Both the position numbers and the translations under genes were made by a program. A DNA stretch of 64,000 nt, taken from positions 1 through 64,000 of the forward strand of contig NZ_JBFAJC010000054.1 in assembly GCF_040655075.1 (NCBI RefSeq), in the 5' to 3' direction. Under the pieces are notes generated by a model, which worked only from the letters and a program-made list of their open reading frames with translations, did not search any database and was not told the origin of the DNA. Positions 7,943 through 16,361 of this stretch are shown piece after piece. The stretch's first letter is position 1, and each line of letters starts with the position of its first letter. This DNA is from Actinoallomurus sp040655075 (GTDB lineage Bacteria > Actinomycetota > Actinomycetes > Streptosporangiales > Streptosporangiaceae).

Positions 7943-8818
7943 ATGGTCATGACTACGCAGATGCTCCAGATTCCCGAGGTCGACCTCGTCTACGACGTCC
8001 ACGGCACGCTGCCGACCGCCGATGGACGGCCGCCGCTGGTCATGATCGGCCAGCCCATGGACGCCGGCGGCTTCGGCACGTTGGCGTCGCACTTCCCCGA
8101 GCGCACCGTGATCACCTATGACCCGCGCGGCCTCGGCCGCAGCGTCCGTAAGGACGGTCGGGTCGACCATGCGCCGCGGACCCAGGCCGCCGACGTGCAC
8201 GCGGTCATCGAGGCGCTCGGCGCGGGCCCGGTCGAGATGTTCGCGAGCAGTGGCGGTGCGGTGACCGCGCTCGCCCTCGTGACGGCCCACCCCGATGACG
8301 TGACCACCCTGGTGGCGCACGAGCCGCCGCTCATTCCGGTTCTCCCCGACGCCCAGGCCGCCGAGCGCGCCCGGACCGGCGTCCGGGATGCCTACGAGGG
8401 CAAGGGCTCAGGTGCCGGCATGGCGGCCTTCATCGTGATGACGTCGTGGCAGGGGGAGTTCACCGAGGACTACTTCGCCCAGCCCGCGCCGGATCCCGCC
8501 GTGTTCGGGATGCCGACCGAGGATGACGGATCCCGTGAGGATCCGCTGCTGTCCGACCGGTCGTGGGCGGTCAGCAGTTACCGGCCCGACGTCGATGCGC
8601 TTACCGCAGTACCGACGCGGGTCGTGATCGCAGTGGGTGAGGAGTCCCTGGGCACCTTCACCGGACGTACCTCGGTGGCGCTGGCCGAGTTGCTCGGCCG
8701 GCGGGTGACGGTCTTCCCGAGCCACCACGGCGGCTTCGTCGGTGGCGAGTTCGGGTACGCCGGGCAGCCGGCGGCCTTCGCGCGCAAGCTGCACGAGGTC
8801 CTCGACGTTGCCGGCTGA
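7943..8818 (+). CDS. Alpha/beta hydrolase
   Basis: A 291-residue alpha/beta-hydrolase. The fold starts with PPLVMIGQPMDAGGF (oxyanion strand region) and VITYDPRGLGRS. The nucleophile elbow is FASSGGAVTA, with the catalytic serine at about residue 103. The late histidine is likely in FPSHHGGFVGGEFG at about residue 270. ATG 7943 has GGAAGGGG five bases upstream; an in-frame ATG at 7949 is less well placed. It is co-directional with the HxlR gene 131 bases upstream and could be a distal part of the same unit. Esterase or epoxide-hydrolase-like activity is possible; the substrate is unknown. Confidence 0.88.
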   Translation: MVMTTQMLQIPEVDLVYDVHGTLPTADGRPPLVMIGQPMDAGGFGTLASHFPERTVITYDPRGLGRSVRKDGRVDHAPRTQAADVHAVIEALGAGPVEMFASSGGAVTALALVTAHPDDVTTLVAHEPPLIPVLPDAQAAERARTGVRDAYEGKGSGAGMAAFIVMTSWQGEFTEDYFAQPAPDPAVFGMPTEDDGSREDPLLSDRSWAVSSYRPDVDALTAVPTRVVIAVGEESLGTFTGRTSVALAELLGRRVTVFPSHHGGFVGGEFGYAGQPAAFARKLHEVLDVAG

Positions 8819-8820
8819 CG

Positions 8821-8898
8821 GTGGTTCTCTCTCATCCCGACGCCGAATGGGTCACCCGCCAGGTGCTCAGCGTCGACGGCGGATCGACCATGCGCTGA
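8821..8898 (+). pseudogene. C-terminal remnant of a short-chain dehydrogenase/reductase
   Basis: The 25 codons before the TGA at 8896-8898 read DAEWVTRQVLSVDGGSTM at their core. This is the characteristic last strand and end of SDR enzymes (AEWVTGQVLxVDGG). Only this tail remains; the rest has been replaced by the alpha/beta-hydrolase gene ending 2 bases upstream. No start codon with a ribosome binding site exists for it. It marks a past deletion or recombination joint. Confidence 0.7.
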
Positions 8899-8926
8899 GG
8901 CCGATCCCCGCGCGGGGATCGGCCTC
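8897..8926. terminator. Bidirectional terminator, perfect 30-bp palindrome
   Basis: GAGGCCGATCCCCGC followed directly by its reverse complement. It lies between the convergent hydrolase and protease genes and would form a 15-bp stem on either strand. Confidence 0.8.
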
Positions 8927-8943
8927 GGGGGTTACGCTCTGCC

Positions 8944-9675
8944 CTATCGCTTCGTGACCTTGTGGATCCAGGCGAGTTGCTGGGCGATCTCCCCGGCCCC
9001 GGCCATCTTCTCTCGGTCGGAGCCGTAGAAGACGCCGAGCAGGGTCTCCTTGCCGTGTGCGCCGATGCTCATCACCGGGGCTCCCGAGTCGCCGCCGGCG
9101 GGAATCCCGGACACCTTCTCCATGCAGAAGTCCGTGCCGCCCGGTTCGGCGTAGCCCTCGCAGCGGCGGGCGTCCGACCGTACGACCCGCAGCGTCGACT
9201 GCTTGAGCACGGGCGACTGGCAGGTGTTCTCATCCTTGGTGCAGGTGGCGCCCCACCCGTACTGCCGCACGATCTCACCGGGGTGGACATGGGCCTTGGC
9301 CAGGCGCACCGGGCGGATCTTCATCGGCGAGACCTTGATGAGCATCATGTCAGCGCGCGAGTTTCCCACCCGCTTGCCCACCGGGCGGACAGTGGTGCCC
9401 TTACGCATGTCGAGGTTGCCGACCCGGAACGAGATCCGCTTGTCGGCGACCGGCTGCGCCTGCTCGAAGAAGCAGTGCGAGGCGCTGATGACCCACTGCG
9501 TCGTGACCGCCGTCCCGGTGCACACCGGTTTGCCGTCGACGAGCATGCGCACCGCCCATGGGCCGTAAGTGCTCTTTGACCCGCCGATGACAGCCGAGGC
9601 CGGCCCGGACACCATCACCGAGCCCGTCACCAGCAACAACGCAGACACCAACAGCACACGAACGCGACGCACCAT
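8944..9675 (-). CDS. Secreted trypsin-like serine protease
   Basis: A 243-residue exported S1 peptidase. The signal peptide MVRRVRVLLVSALLLVTGSV ends near SGPASA, and the mature form starts around VIGGSKSTYGPW. The catalytic triad is visible: His in VISASHCF (about residue 67), Asp in SRADMMLIKV (about 109), Ser in PAGGDSGAPV (about 197). Cysteine pairs at about 52/68, 145/152 and 172/184 suit disulphides. The ATG at 9675 is preferred because GAGGAGAGGAG lies upstream; an ATG at 9702 would add nine residues before the signal peptide. It lacks an LPXTG or lipobox and is probably released. It shares a bidirectional terminator with the hydrolase. Confidence 0.9.
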   Translation of the reverse strand: MVRRVRVLLVSALLLVTGSVMVSGPASAVIGGSKSTYGPWAVRMLVDGKPVCTGTAVTTQWVISASHCFFEQAQPVADKRISFRVGNLDMRKGTTVRPVGKRVGNSRADMMLIKVSPMKIRPVRLAKAHVHPGEIVRQYGWGATCTKDENTCQSPVLKQSTLRVVRSDARRCEGYAEPGGTDFCMEKVSGIPAGGDSGAPVMSIGAHGKETLLGVFYGSDREKMAGAGEIAQQLAWIHKVTKR

Positions 9676-9935
9676 CCGGAACAGCTCCTCTCCTCGGGGC
9701 ATGGCCTTACCGGTGGTGTAGATACGCCGTCAGATCAAAAAGTTTCCGATTACGCGTAGTTCGCCCTCCACTGGCCGGTGCCGACACCCTCGGCAAGAGC
9801 GCCACGCGGCCATCGCTCGGACCCGATTGACAAGGTGCGGAGAAGGTTCCAACGCCGTTTATGAGGCCACGTTCACGGCGTGGTCGCCTCCGTGGGAATG
9901 GTTCTGCCGCACCGGACCGGTCAGAGATGACGTAC

Positions 9936-9966
9936 GTGCCGGCCCCGCGCCCGCGGGGATGCTCCC
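9936..9966 (+). repeat. Solitary hairpin resembling a type I-E CRISPR repeat (weak)
   Basis: GTGCC, then CCCCGCGCCCGCGGGGATG and CTCCC. This is close to the actinobacterial I-E repeat pattern, but with extra bases before the stem and one substitution after it. No second copy occurs at 61-bp spacing. It overlaps a terminator region, so chance or simple hairpin function is quite possible. Confidence 0.3.
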
Positions 9967-9987
9967 GTCGTCACCGACGACGGGGAG
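9962..9987 (-). terminator. Stem-loop after the TetR-DoxX operon
   Basis: CCCGTCGTC ACC GACGACGGG, a perfect 9-bp stem with a 3-base loop, ends the - strand operon 22 bases after the stop of the DoxX gene. The rest of 9676-10008 shows no gene. Confidence 0.65.
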
Positions 9988-10008
9988 TCCTACAAGGTCG
10001 GCGGGCAC

Positions 10009-10371
10009 TCACACGACGTACGAGACGGTCAGGACGGCGACCGCGAGGGAGAGCATTCCCAGGCAGTTCAGCCAGAACTCCTTCCGGAGAAACCGTGCCC
10101 GGATGTGGGCGTAGACGGCGCACAGGAAGTAGGCGACGACCCCCGCGTTCGCCGCGAGACCGATCCCGTCGTACGCCAGTCCGGCGACAAGGCCTGCCGT
10201 GGCGAGCAGCTTGATAACGATGAGTGTCCACCACCATTCGCGGGGCAGGCCTACCCCGTCGAGGCAGCCCCGGATGAAGGCCGGTGGACGGATCGACAGC
10301 AGTGCGTCAACGAGCAGGGCGAGGGCGAGCAGCGCCGTGGGCCACCAAAGGCTCGGGACGTCGAACATCAT
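10009..10371 (-). CDS. DoxX family membrane protein
   Basis: A 120-residue protein with four membrane segments: about 10-28, 46-66, 70-90 and 98-118. GLPREWWWTLIVIKLLATAG is typical of DoxX-like proteins. The ATG overlaps the stop of the TetR gene (ATGA), so it is translationally coupled. DoxX-like proteins are often found with redox or xenobiotic-response regulators; the biochemical role is unknown. The tandem ATG at 10368 is an alternative start. Confidence 0.85.
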   Translation of the reverse strand: MMFDVPSLWWPTALLALALLVDALLSIRPPAFIRGCLDGVGLPREWWWTLIVIKLLATAGLVAGLAYDGIGLAANAGVVAYFLCAVYAHIRARFLRKEFWLNCLGMLSLAVAVLTVSYVV

Positions 10372-10964
10372 TCCTCCGACCGGTTCACGATGAGGCTGAC
10401 GACGTCGCGAAACTGCTCGCGCCCGAGGTCATCGGGAAGCGCCCCGTTCGACATCGTCATCAGGATGCCGAGGTAGGCGAAGTAGATCGACCGGGCCGCC
10501 CTGCCCGCACGGTCCTCGTCGTGCCCCGCTCGGGAGAGCACCTGCTGGATCTCGCCGATCAGGGTCAGCCCGAGGTTCTGGAAGATCGCAGAGTCGTGTC
10601 GGCCGCGCACGATCGTCGCCGCGTATTCGCGTGACAGTTCGCGGTCGAGCGCGAAGTAGTCAACGAACGGCTCGACCAGCGCGATGACGTCGTCGACCGT
10701 GTCGGCCGACGGCCGTTCGGCTCGGGCTCGGTCGCGTTCTCGGTGCACGGCATCGATCCAGCCGTCGAAGATCGCCACGAGCAGCCCGTGCTTGTCGCCC
10801 ACCGCCATCACGCTGCCCGCGCTGAGCCCGGCCTCGGCGGCGATCTGCCGGACGGTCGTCGCGTCGAAGCCCTGCTCGCGGAACAGTCGCTCCGCGGCCG
10901 CGAGCACCTTCTCCCGCGAGAGCTGTCGCCGCTGCGCCCGAGACTGAACAGGTTCAGTGAACAC
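10368..10964 (-). CDS. TetR family transcriptional regulator
   Basis: A 198-residue repressor starting at GTG 10964. The DNA-binding domain covers about residues 14-60: VLAAAERLFREQGFDATTVR, then the helix-turn-helix QIAAEAGLSAGSVMAVGDKH. The usual aromatic-rich TLYRHF end is replaced by GSVMAVGDKHGLL, as in a subset of the family. The frame is open 55 codons further upstream, but that part overlaps a gene remnant and lacks a family match. Two adjacent palindromes overlap the GTG (10944-10970), so autorepression is likely, possibly on a leaderless transcript. It is followed by the DoxX gene with an ATGA overlap. Confidence 0.88.
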   Translation of the reverse strand: MFTEPVQSRAQRRQLSREKVLAAAERLFREQGFDATTVRQIAAEAGLSAGSVMAVGDKHGLLVAIFDGWIDAVHRERDRARAERPSADTVDDVIALVEPFVDYFALDRELSREYAATIVRGRHDSAIFQNLGLTLIGEIQQVLSRAGHDEDRAGRAARSIYFAYLGILMTMSNGALPDDLGREQFRDVVSLIVNRSEE

Positions 10965-10970
10965 GTTCAG
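10944..10970. promoter_or_regulatory. Twin operator overlapping the TetR start codon
   Basis: CTGAAC AG GTTCAG (10944-10957) is followed directly by TGAAC AC GTTCA (10958-10969). Both are perfect dyads with 2-bp spacers, 13 bp apart. On the - strand the GTG start lies inside the second dyad. A TACGTT -10-like box seven bases upstream of the GTG would fit a leaderless start. Confidence 0.6.
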
Positions 10971-11133
10971 CAACGTAGCGCGGACTCGGCCTGCTCGCAA
11001 CCGCTCGATGAGACGGACGTTCAGTTGAGCCGGAGCCGCGCCGTCGCGGCTGCCGCTCCGGGCCGACGGCTTTGACCGCGAAAGCGAGCAGCGCGACCGC
11101 GGCGATCGTGGCCCACAGGTACGGCGCACTCAT
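10954..11133 (-). pseudogene. 5' remnant of a small membrane protein gene, AzlD-like
   Basis: ATG 11133 opens a frame starting MSAPYLWATIAAVALLAFAV, one membrane helix like the first of AzlD branched-chain amino-acid exporters. It then decays into charged nonsense and stops inside the TetR gene. An upstream frame ends at the ATG with an ATGA overlap (stop at 11130-11132), as azlC and azlD do. The rest of both genes is missing. The azlCD identity is tentative. Confidence 0.35.
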
Positions 11134-11400
11134 CGCACCGTCCCCTCACCCGTGCGCGCGGTCTCGTCCGCACGCGCGGCCACGGCCGGGCGTGGCCGGC
11201 GTAGGGCGGCGAGTCCGGCGGCGCCCGCGCCCCCGCTTGGAGTGCGTTCCGCTCCTTCAGAACGCGCGCCATGTCGGCATAGACAGGCCTCGCCGACCGG
11301 TACGACGTACGATCCGGGTCTGACGACCGCGTCCGCGAGAAGGGGTGACGATCATGTCGTGTCCCGCCCGTGACGGCCGGCTCGTCGACCGGGCACGCCG

Positions 11401-13116
11401 ATGACCGACTGGGGGCTCCCCGCCGACCTCGATCTGGACCGCCTGGTGCCCAGATCCTCCTCGCACTTCCCCCAGCAGGCGTTCCGCAGCCTCCGTGTGG
11501 CCACACGGTTGATCGAGGCGCTGATGGTGATCCACTCGGGGTATCCGGCGGTGCTGGTCCTCGCCGCCATGGGCTGTGTCGTGCTCGACCTGCGCATCGG
11601 GTCGTTCTCCAGCAGGCCGCGCCCGGGTCGGTTAGGGGTCCGCATCCTCTTGGACACCGTCGACGTGGCGTTGTGGGCGGTCGCCCTGCACGGCGCCGCG
11701 GACACCGCTGCCGTCGCCGCCACGCCACTCGCCTTCGAGATGGGGCTCTGGTACGGACGGTGGTTCCTCCTGGTGCCCGCGCTGGTCGGGACGGCGACAC
11801 TCGCGGCGCTGCACCTCGCCGGGTATCCGCCGGCGCCACTGGTCTACCTGTGGCCGGCCACCTGGGGTGCGGGGGGTGTCCTGGCGTCGTACGTCCTGCG
11901 GGCACGCTGGCGCGGCGAGGCCAGGACGGCACGTGACGCCATCGAGGCAGCGGTCGGCCAGGCGGAGCTCTCGGGCCAGAACAGCGTCGCCATGAGCGCC
12001 GACTCGGTCGTCGACCTGCTCGTCCGCACGGGGCCACTGATCTCGACCTACGAGCCGACGCCCCGGCCGTTCCCCTTCTCCGGGTGGAAGGCCGAGCTCG
12101 CCGAGGCGTGCTCGCGCCAGGCCACGTATCTGGGCGTCGCGCTCATCCGATGGCAGCGCCTGTACAACAGCCGCAGCCCCGACCTGTCCGCCGACGTGGA
12201 GCTCCGGGTTCCGCCGGGGGCAGGGACGCTGCTGCTGTCGCCGGCCCAGGCGGAGCACCTGCAACGGCTGCTGGAGGAGCTCGCCCCGCGCGGGACGGTG
12301 CCGGTCGAGGTTCCGGCGAAGGGCCCGGTCGGTGCCGAGCAGATCGTCGTGGTGGGCACGACGCGCTTGGTGATACCGGCCGACCGGGGGCCGCGGCCGC
12401 GTCCGCTGCAGATCGCGCCGTTCGCGTTCGGCGTGGGCGCCATCCTCACGCTCATCCACTCGCTGCCGCAGTGGGAGGCCACACCGCTGTGGGTGACGGT
12501 TCCCCTCGCCGTCGTCTTCGGCGCGACGTGCTGGCTGAGCCTGACGCGGCCCGGCACGGACCCGGCGACCACGGCGGCGAGGCTGGTGATCGTCGGCCTC
12601 GTACTCGGCGCTACCGACTCGGTGCTGTCGACGGCGTTCATGCGCCCGGACAGCACGCGGGTGCCGTTCCTGTTCTTCCTGCAGTGGTTCGGCCCGCTGT
12701 TCGTCGCGCACGCCGGTGACCTGTCGCGTCGGCGGCGGGTGCTCGTGCTCGTCGGCACGGTGCTGGCGGTGGGGGCCGGGATGGCGGCGATGCCGAGGGG
12801 CTTCAGCATCATCGGTATGTTGATCGGCCTCCCGTGGCTGGTCGCTCCGATCGCCATGGTGCTGGGCCTGCGGCGGCTCATGGATGCCGACTCCTCCGAG
12901 TTGCGGGCGGAGATGGAACGCGTCCACAACGGTGCCGTGGCGGAGGGCTTCCGACGGGGACGATGGCTCGTCATCGGACTGACCTCCGAGGCCGTCCAGC
13001 AGGTACGCGACCGCTACCGGGCGGCCCGGGCGTCGATTCCTGCGGAGGTCGGGGCGGAGATCGAGCGCCGCCTCGACGAGATCGGCGCCCTGCTGTCCGC
13101 CCTCCGTACCGAATGA
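11401..13116 (+). CDS. Large membrane protein of unknown function
   Basis: A 571-residue protein I do not recognise. About four membrane segments lie in the first 170 residues (for example PAVLVLAAMGCVVLDLRIG and LVPALVGTATLAALHLAG). A soluble domain of about 170 residues (175-340) follows, then about six more membrane segments (345-505) and a charged C-terminal helix of 65 residues. The soluble part contains paired helices and beta segments but no histidine-kinase H or N box. The next gene on the same strand encodes a receiver-like protein, so a sensor role is possible. No clear Shine-Dalgarno sequence precedes the ATG at 11401. Confidence 0.7.
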   Translation: MTDWGLPADLDLDRLVPRSSSHFPQQAFRSLRVATRLIEALMVIHSGYPAVLVLAAMGCVVLDLRIGSFSSRPRPGRLGVRILLDTVDVALWAVALHGAADTAAVAATPLAFEMGLWYGRWFLLVPALVGTATLAALHLAGYPPAPLVYLWPATWGAGGVLASYVLRARWRGEARTARDAIEAAVGQAELSGQNSVAMSADSVVDLLVRTGPLISTYEPTPRPFPFSGWKAELAEACSRQATYLGVALIRWQRLYNSRSPDLSADVELRVPPGAGTLLLSPAQAEHLQRLLEELAPRGTVPVEVPAKGPVGAEQIVVVGTTRLVIPADRGPRPRPLQIAPFAFGVGAILTLIHSLPQWEATPLWVTVPLAVVFGATCWLSLTRPGTDPATTAARLVIVGLVLGATDSVLSTAFMRPDSTRVPFLFFLQWFGPLFVAHAGDLSRRRRVLVLVGTVLAVGAGMAAMPRGFSIIGMLIGLPWLVAPIAMVLGLRRLMDADSSELRAEMERVHNGAVAEGFRRGRWLVIGLTSEAVQQVRDRYRAARASIPAEVGAEIERRLDEIGALLSALRTE

Positions 13117-13339
13117 GCGGACGGCCCGCCCGCACGTCGGTCTGTGCGAGCAGGTTTCCGAACAACCGCATCGCCCATGTGGCTCGTAGCGGGACGCGTC
13201 GGATCCGTCCCGGTCGAGCATACGTCGAAGATGTCGTCAGCAAATGCAGGCGATGCTTGCGGAATGCCGTACTCGGTGGTCATTTGCGGCTGGTTCCAGC
13301 ATCATTGAGAACGGTCGGTTCCCGGCGTGGGAGGCGGAG

Positions 13340-14065
13340 ATGGCGCGGACGGGCAGCGCGCGCACGGGTGTGATCATTGTCGACGACGACGCGGTGAACC
13401 GCCTGGGCATGGCGGCGGTGCTGTCCGAGTCCGAGCAGATCCGCATGATCGCCAGCTTCGACCACGACGAGGCCATGACCGTCACCGACCCGTGGCACGA
13501 GGCCGACGTCGTGCTGGTCGACGCGGCCGATCATCGCCGCGAGCACGACCAGTTTCCCGGCGTGGCGGTCGTCGAGCACATCCGGCGGCACGGGTCCGAT
13601 CGGCTCATCATCATCGCGGTGACCGGGCACTTCTTCGACGACGCCGTGCGCCGCCGGATGCGCGAGGCGCGCGCCGACTTCTTCTACCACCGCGCCGACA
13701 TGGCCGACCCCGAAGCGCTGCGGAGCGCCGTCCTCCGGCCTCAGGCCGCCCGCTGGCAAATTCCCGGCCCGCGCGACCCTGAGACGCAGTTCCGGCACGG
13801 CGTCACCGACCACACGCGCGTCAACCAGGCCGTCGAGTTCGCTGTCCAGAACGCCATCGAGGATCGGCTCGCCGAACGCGCCGATCCGCGGAGCCGCCGC
13901 TGGCTGCGATTGCGGGCGGAGTTCAACCACATCGCGCGCCTAACGCCGGTCACCGGTGACGGCCGTCTACCGGACCGTCGGCAGGATCAGCCCTCACTGC
14001 CCCAAATCTCCCGCTTCATCGCCTGGGCCATGAAGGTGAAGGAGCCCAGGCCCCGCAGCGAATGA
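13340..14065 (+). CDS. Response-regulator-like protein with degenerate receiver domain
   Basis: A 241-residue protein. Residues about 8-130 look like a receiver domain: the acidic cluster GVIIVDDDAVNRLGM, the likely phospho-acceptor in VVLVDAADH, and the conserved Thr in IIIAVTGHF. The usual C-terminal Lys is missing; FFYHRAD stands in its place, and an insertion follows the acceptor strand. The C-terminal 110 residues contain LTPVTGDGRLPDRRQDQPSL and may bind DNA, but match no helix-turn-helix I can name. The ATG at 13340 is chosen for GGGAGGCGGAG directly upstream. The gene follows the membrane protein by 223 bases and may work with it. Confidence 0.75.
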   Translation: MARTGSARTGVIIVDDDAVNRLGMAAVLSESEQIRMIASFDHDEAMTVTDPWHEADVVLVDAADHRREHDQFPGVAVVEHIRRHGSDRLIIIAVTGHFFDDAVRRRMREARADFFYHRADMADPEALRSAVLRPQAARWQIPGPRDPETQFRHGVTDHTRVNQAVEFAVQNAIEDRLAERADPRSRRWLRLRAEFNHIARLTPVTGDGRLPDRRQDQPSLPQISRFIAWAMKVKEPRPRSE

Positions 14066-14303
14066 TCCCACCGGATACCGGAGAAGAGCCGCCTGCGGAC
14101 AACCGATTCGGTGACATCGTCGGTTCCGTTGCATCCCCGACCGGTACATGACCGCGGCCGAGCGCGGAGCGCGCCCCGCAGCAGGCCCGCCGGGACTGAA
14201 CCGGGGTCTGTTGGAGCCGTTCAGGATCAACAGACGTAGGAACGAACCGTCAGGCCTATTATCCCGAAACGCGCACGTGGGAGTGGTACCGCAGGCGGGC
14301 TGC

Positions 14304-15974
14304 TCACTGTTCGGTGCCGCTCTCCGGTGCGAGTGTCAGCAGGGAGTCGCGCTTGATCGCGTCCAGAGAAAGTGTCTTGTAGCCGACCTCCTCGAACAGC
14401 ACGGTGATCCGGTCGGGTTCGGCGCGCATGACCGTCCCCGGACCCCACGACTTGTGCACCACCTCGGAGTGGACCGGGAATGGACTGTCGACCCGCGTCG
14501 TGTCGACCGCCCCCGCGACGCAGTTGTCGCAGTTGTCGCAGGTCTTCGTCGTACGGGGCTCGCCGAAGTACTCCAGCAGATAGCGGCGGCGGCACCCGGT
14601 GGTCTCGGCGTAGCCGCGCATCATGTCGATGCGCGAGTCGTCCACCCGGCGGCGGCTCTCGTCCAGCTCCATCGCGTCGGCCGCGGCCTGCTTGGGAGCG
14701 GGCCCCCGCTCGGCGTACCGCAGGTCTCCCCGGCCGCTCACCTCCACCGCCTTGGTGTGCTGGAGCAGGTTCACGAGAGAGGTCAGCTTGGACGGGCCGA
14801 TGCCCAGCGTGTCGCGTACGGCGTGGGGCTTCACGGTGCCGCCGTGCTCGTGGAGCAGGACGGCGAGCCGGAGCAGCATCTCCTCGTCCGGCCGGCCGCC
14901 GGCGAAGAACCGGCGCAGGCCGAGGTCCTCCGACCGGTAGTACAGGACCGCGTCGGCCGGCTCGCCGTCGCGGCCGGCCCGGCCGATCTCCTGGTAGTAG
15001 GAGTCCGGCGACTCGGGCGGGGCACTGTGCAGGACGTAGCGCACATTCGGCTTGTCGATCCCCATGCCGAAGGCGGAGGTGGCCACGACGACGTCGAGCC
15101 CGTCCTCGGAGAACAACGTGTGCACCCGCTCGCGTTCGGACGCCTTCATCCCCGCGTGATAGGCCTCCGCGTGCAGCCCGGCCTCGGTCAGCTCTTTGGC
15201 GTACGCCGTGGCGTCGCGGCGTGTCGCGACGTACACCAGGCCGAGCCCGGACCGTCCAGCGGCGTCCGCGACGAGCGCGCGCCTCTTGGTGCTCTCCTCG
15301 GCGAACCGGCGGACCCGCAGGGCGATGTTGGGCCGGTCGAAGCCCCGGATGACCTGGTGGACGTCGCGGAGGCCGAGCACCTCCACGATGTCCTCGCGTA
15401 CGGGCGGCGACGCGGTCGCGGTCAGCGCGATCACCGGGGGGTGGCCGAGGCGTTCGATGACCCGGCCGAGCCCGAGGTAGTCCGGGCGGAAGTCATGCCC
15501 CCAGGCCGAGACGCAGTGCGCCTCGTCGATCGCGATCAGCGAGGGTCGCGCCGCGGCGAGCCGGTCCACGACATCGGGCTTGGCGAGCTGCTCGGGGGAG
15601 AGGAAGACGTACTCGGCCTTACCGGCCCGGATCTGCTCCAGAGAGGCCTCGCTCGAGCCCGCGCGCTGCGCGGAGTTGACGACGACGGCGCCGCCGGCGT
15701 TCCGCTCGGCGAGCGAGAGCATCTGGTCCCGCTGCAGGGCGATCAACGGCGAGATCACGATGGTCGGGCCGTCGAGCAACTGGGCCGGGACCTGATAGGT
15801 CGCGGACTTGCCGCTGCCGGTCGGCATGACGACGAGTACGTCGTGCCCCTGCAGGAGGGGCTGCATCGCCTCCGTCTGCCCGGGCCGCAGCCGCCGCCAG
15901 TCGAAGACCTCCCTGGCCGTCCGCTGAAGGCGCCGCCGAGCCCCAATCCGGCTCAACCCATTGCGAATCCCCAT
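14304..15974 (-). CDS. recQ: RecQ family ATP-dependent DNA helicase
   Basis: A 556-residue superfamily 2 helicase. Motifs in order: motif 0 with FDWRRLRPGQTEAM, Walker A MPTGSGKSATYQVPA, DEAH box LIAIDEAHCVSAWGHDFRPD, motif III ALTATASP, motif V VVATSAFGMGIDKPNVRYV and motif VI QEIGRAGRDG. The RecQ zinc site is CRRRYLLEYFGE followed by CDNCDNC. A winged-helix region follows, but no clear HRDC domain; the C-terminus ends with a short beta domain (SWGPGTVMRAEPDRITVLFE). The ATG at 15974 has GGGAGGG upstream. RecQ unwinds 3'-5' at stalled forks and recombination joints. This type is common in actinobacteria beside the main RecQ. Confidence 0.95.
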   Translation of the reverse strand: MGIRNGLSRIGARRRLQRTAREVFDWRRLRPGQTEAMQPLLQGHDVLVVMPTGSGKSATYQVPAQLLDGPTIVISPLIALQRDQMLSLAERNAGGAVVVNSAQRAGSSEASLEQIRAGKAEYVFLSPEQLAKPDVVDRLAAARPSLIAIDEAHCVSAWGHDFRPDYLGLGRVIERLGHPPVIALTATASPPVREDIVEVLGLRDVHQVIRGFDRPNIALRVRRFAEESTKRRALVADAAGRSGLGLVYVATRRDATAYAKELTEAGLHAEAYHAGMKASERERVHTLFSEDGLDVVVATSAFGMGIDKPNVRYVLHSAPPESPDSYYQEIGRAGRDGEPADAVLYYRSEDLGLRRFFAGGRPDEEMLLRLAVLLHEHGGTVKPHAVRDTLGIGPSKLTSLVNLLQHTKAVEVSGRGDLRYAERGPAPKQAAADAMELDESRRRVDDSRIDMMRGYAETTGCRRRYLLEYFGEPRTTKTCDNCDNCVAGAVDTTRVDSPFPVHSEVVHKSWGPGTVMRAEPDRITVLFEEVGYKTLSLDAIKRDSLLTLAPESGTEQ

Positions 15975-16361
15975 CCAGCGCCCTCCCTGACGGCACTTGT
16001 CGTTCGGTCCCCAGGACCGAGGCTCGATCATCCAACCAGGTCCGTACGACGGCCGGTGCCCGCTTTGCCGGTGTATGTGCGTCTCAGCCGTGCCGCGGCC
16101 GTCGGGCCAGATGATGCGAACCGGGACGCCACGCCGACCGGCGTAGGTCACGACGTCGGCGGAGAGCTTGCCCGCACGGGGCGCGCTTGAGGAAGTGGAG
16201 CGCAGTCGCCGCGAAACCGTCGTGCTGCCGGATCGCTGACGACCGGCGTCCCGGAGAGTTTTTAACGGAATCCGGGGGGCGGTGTCGGATCGGGGTGGTG
16301 GTGTTCGTAGCAGGGGTGAGACCGCCCACCAGGGGCGGCGCCAAGGTAGGGAACCGCGATC
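15975..16361. other. Region without an intact gene upstream of recQ
   Basis: On the - strand around 16070-16170 a fragment reads ADVVTYAGRRGVPVRIIWPD, which looks like the end of a real protein but has no start or family that I can name. The frame is open into recQ, yet the ribosome binding site at recQ 15974 argues against an N-terminal extension. CCGCCC ACCA GGGGCGG near 16321 could be a small hairpin before the reductase gene. Confidence 0.4.

Noticed and set aside
9827..10114. + strand gene of 95 codons
   Set aside because: It lies antisense to the terminator and DoxX gene, and its composition is typical of a shadow frame.
11632..13221. Long - strand frame (529 codons) opposite the membrane protein gene
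   Set aside because: It is an antisense artefact of GC-rich third positions: Arg/Pro/His-rich and without a family. The + strand frame has membrane helices and proper codon bias.
14148..16190. Long + strand frame (680 codons) opposite recQ
   Set aside because: recQ on the - strand has all helicase motifs; the + frame has none and consists of Arg/Val/Gly/Asp-rich shadow sequence.
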